Of a DNA stretch of 64,000 nucleotides, positions 57,857-64,000 are shown piece by piece. The notes under the pieces were generated by a model, which worked only from the letters and a program-made list of their open reading frames with translations, was not told where the DNA came from and made no database searches. Positions within the stretch are counted from its first letter, which is position 1. Each line of letters starts with the position of its first letter. The position numbers and the translations under genes are program-made. Origin of the DNA: Calendula officinalis (lineage: Eukaryota > Streptophyta > Magnoliopsida > Asterales > Asteraceae); the NCBI GenBank assembly GCA_963853835.1, contig OY970825.1:24738835-24802834 (forward strand), read 5' to 3'.

Positions 57857-60115
57857 TCACCTTTTCTTTTCCTTTTCTTCCAACAACTTTGCTCTTCTCT
57901 GATCACCTTCTAAAGTCTGTTGGTTCCTTTTATTCCTTTGTGCAATAATATATTTGCTGATTCTTTTAACAAATTCATTCAATTTGTTTTGGAGCATCAC
58001 AGCATCATGTGGTTTAATAAAATTCATGCACCATAGTTGATAAAGAGTTTTCTCAGAATGAGGATACTCTTTCTCATAAAGAAATAAGTCACATTTCTTA
58101 CTTGTATATTCAAAGAAGTACATGTTGACAGTCGGTAGCACATTCCAGGCTTGAACATTCTCTGGATTTGTATACTTCTCTGGATAATTTTCTGGATAGA
58201 AAGCAGCATCAATCATTTCAGTAAGATAACCTGCAGCTGAATTCTTCCAGATTTTCTTAGTCATTCTTGGTTTACCAATGATCAACATTTTGATAATGTC
58301 ACTTCTGGTTAGGGACATGACCAAAGGTTTCCAAGCTCTGAATCTTTGAGTGACCTTATCTTCTCTGATAATCTCAATCATATCATCTATATATCTCCAG
58401 TTGATGATTGAATTATTTTGTAGGGGAGCAATAGGAAGATCATAAACTTGAACCATTTGTAATTTCTTCTTTGGTTGTTCAAGTTCAGAAGTAATTGTCT
58501 TCCTTTTCTTTGAAGTTTGAGAGGATACACCAGATGATTCTCCAGTTATTGTTTTTCTTTCTTTCACTTCTTTGGAGTCTATCTGTTCAAGTTTAGTGGT
58601 GTACTTCTCATTAATGTCTTGTTCAGTAAGATCCTTCTTCTTCTCTACACAGTACTTTTCAATTAAATTGATCAACTTCATTCTACCAAAGGCCTTTGTG
58701 TTGTGACCTCTTGATTTCAAGAATGTGATCATTTCTTTCTTTTTCTCTGCAAATTGTTCTGGCATATCAGCCTTCTGCTCTTTGCATTCTTGTACTTGTG
58801 CTTCAAGAAGTTCTAGTGTTTCATATTCAAGTTGCCTAAATTTTTCTAGTTCTTTTCTTTGTAGTTCTTTTCTTGTTTCAGCAACTTGTTTAGTTTTGAC
58901 CTTTTGTTTAAATTGTGGCAGTTTTGATATATCTGCTATATCTGCCAATTTGATTTCTGTGAATGGTTGTCTCAATATTCTAGCCCTTTCTGCTAATCTT
59001 TTGTTTTCATGTGCTAGAGAGACTTCAACCTTCTTTAAATATTTTGCTCTCTTAACCTTCCACCTATCCTGTTTGGCTGATTTGGCATAGTTGATTTTGT
59101 TGACCATTTCATGACCTTGTGCTCTGTTAGGTTGGTCTTCATCAGCAATTTCCTTTCCCTTTCCTATGTAGTTGTCTTTCTTCATATTTGGTTCAGACTC
59201 AATAACAAATTTGGGACCATAGTAGTGTATCTGTGATATGGGAAGTATTTTAGGATGTGGAGGCGGGGAGCATTCATCAACTTCTAACCAATTTATATCA
59301 TCATCAATATCTTTCACCACCATTTGTGTTGTTTTTCTTTTTGGAGATGGTGGAAGTATCACTTTAGGTTCTAGTAGTGGTGGCAGCTCAATAATGTCAT
59401 CAGTAGTAACCAAGGTAGTTACTACTGGTATATCTTCAGAGATTACTACTGATAGGGCATCAGTAGTGTTTGCTGCCTTTTCTTCATTTACTACTGCTAT
59501 GATATCAGTAGTAGGTTTTACTACTGATACTTCTTTTTCAGCTTGATCTTCCATAGGAGCAGTAGTAATAGGCTCATCTTCAGTAACCATCATTTGTGGG
59601 CCTTCATCAACAGTAGTTTCTTTTAAATTTAAGAGAGAGGACGCTGCTGCTGCAATTGATTCATCAATCATGGTTTGTATGTTGTCCTTCTCCCCCTTAG
59701 TGAGCTCAACTGGTGGAGCCTCACTATCATCAATTTTCTTCTTCAATCTTTTTATGATCTTGGTTTGTTGATGAAGCCTGTGTTCATATAACCGCATCCG
59801 TTCGTTGATGGTATTTACATGCCTTTTCATTGCAGCCATAGTTTTCCCTTGGTTTGTTAGGTATGTAAGACAATTTTGTACAATGGATTCAAGAGAATCC
59901 ACTTTTTCCGTCAATTGTTGGATTTTAATACTGCCCTCACTCCATCTAGCAAGATCATCGGGCTCACTAACAGGTACATTGGCTTTGAGGTTTTCCATCA
60001 TATCCATCAATTCAACAGATCTGCCCTCATCACTTCTTGGCGATTCATTGGGTCTTTTAGACATCCTCTTCTTCCTAGAAGAAGCAGAGATGCCCCCCTT
60101 GTGGTTTCTTGGCAC
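57857..60115 (-). CDS. Copia env-position ORF, 3' part (retroelement)
   Basis: Open frame of about 750 codons after a frame change from the ORF at 60007-61332; its first codon is GTG, so it is a continuation and not a gene start. Sequence is charged and repetitive: a coiled-coil-like stretch (about residues 50-150), a Val/Thr/Asp-rich part with many T-T-D and V-V-T words that coincide with TACTACTGA in the DNA, then Lys/Glu-rich helices to the end. No transmembrane segment or signal peptide is obvious, so env is positional only. I recall similar plant ORFs being automatically labelled synaptobrevin/longin-like, which I would not trust. Confidence 0.6.
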   Translation of the reverse strand: MPRNHKGGISASSRKKRMSKRPNESPRSDEGRSVELMDMMENLKANVPVSEPDDLARWSEGSIKIQQLTEKVDSLESIVQNCLTYLTNQGKTMAAMKRHVNTINERMRLYEHRLHQQTKIIKRLKKKIDDSEAPPVELTKGEKDNIQTMIDESIAAAASSLLNLKETTVDEGPQMMVTEDEPITTAPMEDQAEKEVSVVKPTTDIIAVVNEEKAANTTDALSVVISEDIPVVTTLVTTDDIIELPPLLEPKVILPPSPKRKTTQMVVKDIDDDINWLEVDECSPPPHPKILPISQIHYYGPKFVIESEPNMKKDNYIGKGKEIADEDQPNRAQGHEMVNKINYAKSAKQDRWKVKRAKYLKKVEVSLAHENKRLAERARILRQPFTEIKLADIADISKLPQFKQKVKTKQVAETRKELQRKELEKFRQLEYETLELLEAQVQECKEQKADMPEQFAEKKKEMITFLKSRGHNTKAFGRMKLINLIEKYCVEKKKDLTEQDINEKYTTKLEQIDSKEVKERKTITGESSGVSSQTSKKRKTITSELEQPKKKLQMVQVYDLPIAPLQNNSIINWRYIDDMIEIIREDKVTQRFRAWKPLVMSLTRSDIIKMLIIGKPRMTKKIWKNSAAGYLTEMIDAAFYPENYPEKYTNPENVQAWNVLPTVNMYFFEYTSKKCDLFLYEKEYPHSEKTLYQLWCMNFIKPHDAVMLQNKLNEFVKRISKYIIAQRNKRNQQTLEGDQRRAKLLEEKEKKR

Positions 60116-61332
60116 CGGGGTCCTTTGAGTAACTCCTCAAATGAGTCATCACTCAAAGTTGCCGAGGTCTGGGTCCTAATGATGTTTTCACTGTCCTGTG
60201 CACCCACCTTTGGGGCATCAGTAGTGAAAGCCCTCGCCTCATGTCCTCTCTCCTCCTTGGAGGACAACTCTTGGAGCCTGGGGTTTGACTCAATTTGTCC
60301 CCTGGTGTCCTTTGAAGAAATTTTCTTTCTTTGATAAATAGTGGAAATATTTTTGGTTTTATCTGGTAGGTCTTCCACAGAGTGAAGAGTAGCACTCTGT
60401 AGATTTAAGTCAAGTTCCTGGGACACATTCAGGACTTCTGTTTGAGGTGGTGATTGAGTGACTAGTTGGGGTGGTGTTTGGGCTGTATTTAGGGGTGATG
60501 GAGTGGGTTGAGGTTCAATTTGGGTTGTATCTATGATTGAACCCTCTCCAATTTGTGTTTGATCTTTGATCATGTTAGGAAACAAAGGGGTTTCCTTGCC
60601 CGAAAATTTAAATTGTTTTCTCATATTTGAGAAAACTTTCTTGTTCAACTCAGGTAATATGAAAATGTTTTTAGGAGTTGACAAGTTTTGTAATTCACAG
60701 TTTATGATATGTTGTAGAAATCTGGGATACATTAAAAATTTAGAAGAACTAAGATTTCCCAACATACCTTCAAAAATCATGTAAGAAAAATTAAATACTT
60801 GGTCTGTGCATAAACAGACAACAGCAGAGGCTATTGTCTTATTAAACTCATTCCAAGTACTTCGTTTAGGAGAAATACAATGCTGAATAGTATGTACTAA
60901 AAATTTCCATTGTGGTGAGAGAAGACCCTTTTGAAAAGTTACTATGTTCAGTCTTCCCTCATAACCCATTTTATTTAAAATTTCAGCAATGTATTCCTTA
61001 GGAAGAGTAAACATACCTGAATCATCATGTAGTTGGAGATGGTGTCGAATAGATTGTTCTGTGACTGTTATATGCTTTCCATCTACTTTTGATTTGATCA
61101 TAGATATGGTTGTTCCTTCTGTTTGTTCAGCATTGGTCCAGAAATCCACCAAGTGCTGTTGATATGATTTTGGTTTTACAGTTAAAGCAAACTGTATATA
61201 AGAATTTCTCAAAAATTTGACTATCGGACGAAAATCTTTTGTTCCGTCGGGATTCTTTAGGAAAGCACACATATTGTGAAATTCTGAGTATTTGAGATCG
61301 GTTTGAACATTCAAAGATTTTAGAATTGCCAT
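60007..61332 (-). CDS. Copia env-position ORF, 5' part (Sirevirus-like)
   Basis: Starts at MAILKSLNVQTDL (61332); 441 codons, about 560 bp downstream of the pol stop and same strand. The first 230 residues look globular, with aromatic and Leu-rich helices; after that comes a Pro/Thr/Gln-rich linker. The last about 36 codons overlap the following frame, which lies at -1. Sireviruses are the copia group known to carry an extra ORF in this position. Function is not established. Confidence 0.65.
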   Translation of the reverse strand: MAILKSLNVQTDLKYSEFHNMCAFLKNPDGTKDFRPIVKFLRNSYIQFALTVKPKSYQQHLVDFWTNAEQTEGTTISMIKSKVDGKHITVTEQSIRHHLQLHDDSGMFTLPKEYIAEILNKMGYEGRLNIVTFQKGLLSPQWKFLVHTIQHCISPKRSTWNEFNKTIASAVVCLCTDQVFNFSYMIFEGMLGNLSSSKFLMYPRFLQHIINCELQNLSTPKNIFILPELNKKVFSNMRKQFKFSGKETPLFPNMIKDQTQIGEGSIIDTTQIEPQPTPSPLNTAQTPPQLVTQSPPQTEVLNVSQELDLNLQSATLHSVEDLPDKTKNISTIYQRKKISSKDTRGQIESNPRLQELSSKEERGHEARAFTTDAPKVGAQDSENIIRTQTSATLSDDSFEELLKGPRCQETTRGASLLLLGRRGCLKDPMNRQEVMRADLLN

Positions 61333-61564
61333 TTGTTGTTGATTTTGAGAGAAACAGGAAAGAATTTTGTTACTGATGAAGGATTTTTTATCGTAAACTA
61401 GGGTTTATCGAGAGAATTTAGCAAATCGAAGTGAAGATAATGCTAAATTAATCGACTGCCGCCTTTTATATCTTTCGATTTAACCTGCAAAACGACTAAA
61501 ATGCCCTTCGAATCATAACATAACGGTTATTTTCATGGGGGTTAGTTTGGTAATTGTGATTCTG

Positions 61565-61830
61565 TAAGACCAGTAGTAAATGTGATATCAGTAGTAAAAC
61601 GTCAGTAGTATCTACTAACATCAGTGGAGACTAAGGATTTTGACATCAGTAGTAACTATAGACATCAGTAGTAACCACCAATCACACACGACCAGTAGTA
61701 TATGTGAATACCAGTAGTACTGACTTACCAGTAGTATTTATGTAAACCTAATACACACCAGTAGTAATGAACTACCAGTAGTATCTTGTGCACATGCCTA
61801 CAATCAGGAATACAGATCTACCAGTAGTAA
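61565..61830. repeat. CAGTAGTA repeat cluster between pol and env ORF
   Basis: Eleven exact CAGTAGTA octamers in about 265 bp, separated by 10-35 bp of unrelated sequence, all in the same orientation. The region lies just downstream of the pol stop on the element's strand and has no coding potential. Confidence 0.9.
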
Positions 61831-61889
61831 AACACTTTAAATAGATAACTTTTTACAACAAAACTTTACACATGACTTTAAGTGAGATT

Positions 61890-64000
61890 TTAATTTATCA
61901 TAATCATTCCAATACTGCTAACCAAGAAGTTGAATCTTCCTACATCAAAAGCTTTTGTAAAAAGATCTGCTAATTGATCATCAGTATGGATTTTAACCAC
62001 TTTGATTAATTTCTTTTCATTACATTCTCTTATAAAATGAAATCTGATTTCAATGTGTTTAGTTTTAGAGTGTTTTACTGGATTGTTCACAATACTAATA
62101 GCACTTTGATTATCAATAAAAATAGGAGTTTTAAGGATAGAGATACCAAAGTCTAGAAGCTGGTTTTGAATCCAGAGTACTTGAGCACAACAAGCAGATG
62201 CAGCTACATATTCTGCTTCAGCAGTTGATGTTGATACATTTGTTTGCTTCTTACATTGCCATGACACCAGTCTTGATCCAAAGAATTGACATCCACCAGT
62301 AGTGGACTTTCTATCTTGACATTCACCTCCATAGTCACTATCTGTGTAGGCTATGAGTTCAAAGGGTGAATCATGTGGATACCATAGACCTAGTGATGGT
62401 TTGCCTTTCAAGTATCTGAATATTCTTTTAACAGCCTGCAAGTGTAGTTCTTTGGGTCTTGCTTGATACCTTGCACACACACAGACACTATACATAATGT
62501 CAGGTCTTGATGCAGTTAAGTACATCAAAGAGCCTATCATTGATCTATATAAGTGTTCATCTACATCCTCCCCCTCAACATCAGGATGTAGGTGTTTGTG
62601 TGTTTCCATTGGTGTACTTGCACTTTTACTGTCTTTCAAATCAAACTTTTCCAAGATGTCTTTGACATATTTTGATTGATTTATCAAAATACCATCTGTT
62701 CTTTGATTGACTTGGAGTCCAAGGAAGAAGTTCATTGGACCCATAGAACTCATCTTGAATTTAATCTGCATCAGTTCTTCAAATTCTTTGCATAATAAAT
62801 CATTGGTTGAGCCAAAGATGATATCATCTACATAGATTTGTACCAGTAGTATATCATCTTTAACTTTCTTTGTAAATAAAGTTTTGTCAATGGCTCCTCT
62901 TTTAAAGTTGTTCTTCAATAGGTATGATGATAATGTGTCATACCATGCTCTTGGTGCCTGATGTAGGCCATACAGAGCTTTATCCAATTTGAACACATAA
63001 TCACCATGTTTTGGATCTTCAAAACCTGGAGGTTGGCAAACATAGACCTCTTCTTCAATCTTCCCATATAGGAATGCACTCTTCACATCCATTTGATAGA
63101 CTTTGAACTTTTTGAATGAAGCATATGCTAGAAATATTCTTATAGCTTCAATTCTAGCAACAGGAGCATATACTTCATCATAGCCTATTCCTTCTTCTTG
63201 AGTGTATCCTTGGGCTACAAGTCTGGCTTTATTTTTGATCACTATACCTCTTTCATCTTTCTTGTTTCTGAAGATCCATCTTGTTCCAATGGCTCTTTTT
63301 CCTTTGGGTAGAGGTACAAGTGTCCAAACAGCTTGTAACTTAAATTGAAGGAGTTCCTCTTGCATTGCCTCAATCCAGTTTGAGTCCTTCATTGCTTGTT
63401 GGATCTTCTTTGGTTCATCCTGAGACAAAAAGCATTCAAACATACACTCATTAGCAATTAGACTTATGTTACACATGTGTGCAGTTAAGCTTTTATTTAA
63501 TTTGCGTCTTGTTTGTAGTGGTGAGTTAACATCACTTAGAACAAGGTCTAATGGATGGTTCTTCTGAATCCTTGTGGTTGTAGTTTTATCAACTACTAGT
63601 TGATTTTCAAGATTGGACTCATTTGTCTCAGGCAGTTGTTCCTCTAGAGATCCTTCATTGTCATAGATGTTTGGTTCATCATCATCTTGGTCAGAATTAC
63701 TACTGCTATTGTCTTCATTGAGATCAGTAGTATTGTTGTTGTTATTGGTATCAGTAGTATCTTGAGAATCTAGGTTATTGTTAGTACCAGTAGTATTTTG
63801 AGTACTATTATTGGTATCAGTAGTATTTGAATTACTTCTGTCCTCAATCTCAGAGTTACTACTGGTTCCAGAAATTGAGTTATTACTGTCCTCAGTATTA
63901 ACTGTTGGAGCAGTATTAACCACTATGTATCTCATCTCCTCTTGACCAGTATTAACAGATGATGTTCCTTCCTTTTGAGTGTGACAATTTGAATTACCTG
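61890..64000 (-). CDS. Ty1/copia pol: reverse transcriptase and RNase H, 5' part off window
   Basis: Frame open from the right window edge to a stop at 61890. From the edge: an Asn/Thr/Ser/Asp-rich linker whose DNA holds more CAGTAGTA words, then RT beginning with WIEAMQEELLQF and RWIFRNK, DVKSAFLYG, PPGFEDP, and the catalytic YVDDIIFGST. RNase H follows with TDSDYGG, STSTAEAEYVA and HIEIRFHFIRE. The order and motifs are those of Ty1/copia. No stops interrupt it, so the copy is fairly young. Integrase, protease and gag would be beyond 64000. Confidence 0.93.
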   Translation of the reverse strand, partial: GNSNCHTQKEGTSSVNTGQEEMRYIVVNTAPTVNTEDSNNSISGTSSNSEIEDRSNSNTTDTNNSTQNTTGTNNNLDSQDTTDTNNNNNTTDLNEDNSSSNSDQDDDEPNIYDNEGSLEEQLPETNESNLENQLVVDKTTTTRIQKNHPLDLVLSDVNSPLQTRRKLNKSLTAHMCNISLIANECMFECFLSQDEPKKIQQAMKDSNWIEAMQEELLQFKLQAVWTLVPLPKGKRAIGTRWIFRNKKDERGIVIKNKARLVAQGYTQEEGIGYDEVYAPVARIEAIRIFLAYASFKKFKVYQMDVKSAFLYGKIEEEVYVCQPPGFEDPKHGDYVFKLDKALYGLHQAPRAWYDTLSSYLLKNNFKRGAIDKTLFTKKVKDDILLVQIYVDDIIFGSTNDLLCKEFEELMQIKFKMSSMGPMNFFLGLQVNQRTDGILINQSKYVKDILEKFDLKDSKSASTPMETHKHLHPDVEGEDVDEHLYRSMIGSLMYLTASRPDIMYSVCVCARYQARPKELHLQAVKRIFRYLKGKPSLGLWYPHDSPFELIAYTDSDYGGECQDRKSTTGGCQFFGSRLVSWQCKKQTNVSTSTAEAEYVAASACCAQVLWIQNQLLDFGISILKTPIFIDNQSAISIVNNPVKHSKTKHIEIRFHFIRECNEKKLIKVVKIHTDDQLADLFTKAFDVGRFNFLVSSIGMIMIN

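Noticed and set aside
58725..59090. Plus-strand open frames across the copia env-position ORFs
   Set aside because: Shadows of the long minus-strand frames; Ser/Cys-rich composition reflects antisense of Glu/Lys codons.

Overview
The window is nuclear DNA from a flowering plant. Genes have many small GT-AG introns, intergenic DNA is AT-rich, and plant-only families are present: a malectin-like/LRR receptor kinase, an NPH3/RPT2 protein, a trihelix factor and plastid-type MutS2. The mix of repeats (a Ty1/copia element with a long extra ORF downstream of pol, hAT MITEs built from CCGAAC-like words, a Helitron carrying RPA-like genes) suggests Asteraceae; that placement is inference.

Host genes in order: a SIP1-clade trihelix transcription factor (674-2575, minus); a ten-exon multi-spanning, probably plastid, DedA/VTT-like membrane protein (6077-9583, plus); a 15-exon receptor kinase of 912 codons (10560-16216, minus); ribosomal protein L13a/uL13, 206 aa (32604-34413, minus); a tail-anchored cytochrome b5, 132 aa (36447-37759, plus); a five-exon NPH3/RPT2-like BTB protein, 624 aa (39008-43297, minus); and a 17-exon MutS2 of 793 aa without an Smr domain (46685-52857, minus). 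I joined exons by hand from splice signals and reading phase, and each model gives one uninterrupted reading frame.

From 20247 to 32272 lies a compound Helitron on the minus strand. It has one 3' terminus (CTAG preceded by a hairpin, host T next) and two 5' TC termini (32272 and 24933), both next to a host-type A. It carries a PIF1-type helicase fragment fused to a stray RPA exon, an RPA70-like gene split by a 2.78-kb solo LTR, and two related accessory genes (300 and 182 aa) that still splice in frame. No Rep (HUH) domain was found.

The right end (about 57.5-64 kb, minus) is the 3' part of a Ty1/copia, Sirevirus-like retrotransposon: pol (RT and RNase H, running off the window), an env-position gene now in two overlapping frames, a polypurine tract and the start of the 3' LTR. 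An octamer, CAGTAGTA, is repeated many times in its non-coding and coding parts.

MITEs are numerous, and many have perfect target-site duplications: hAT (8 bp), PIF/Harbinger (TAA/TTA), Mutator-like (9-10 bp) and Stowaway (TA). Six of the 16 MutS2 introns each hold one MITE. Subtracting element and duplication leaves introns of about 58-84 nt.
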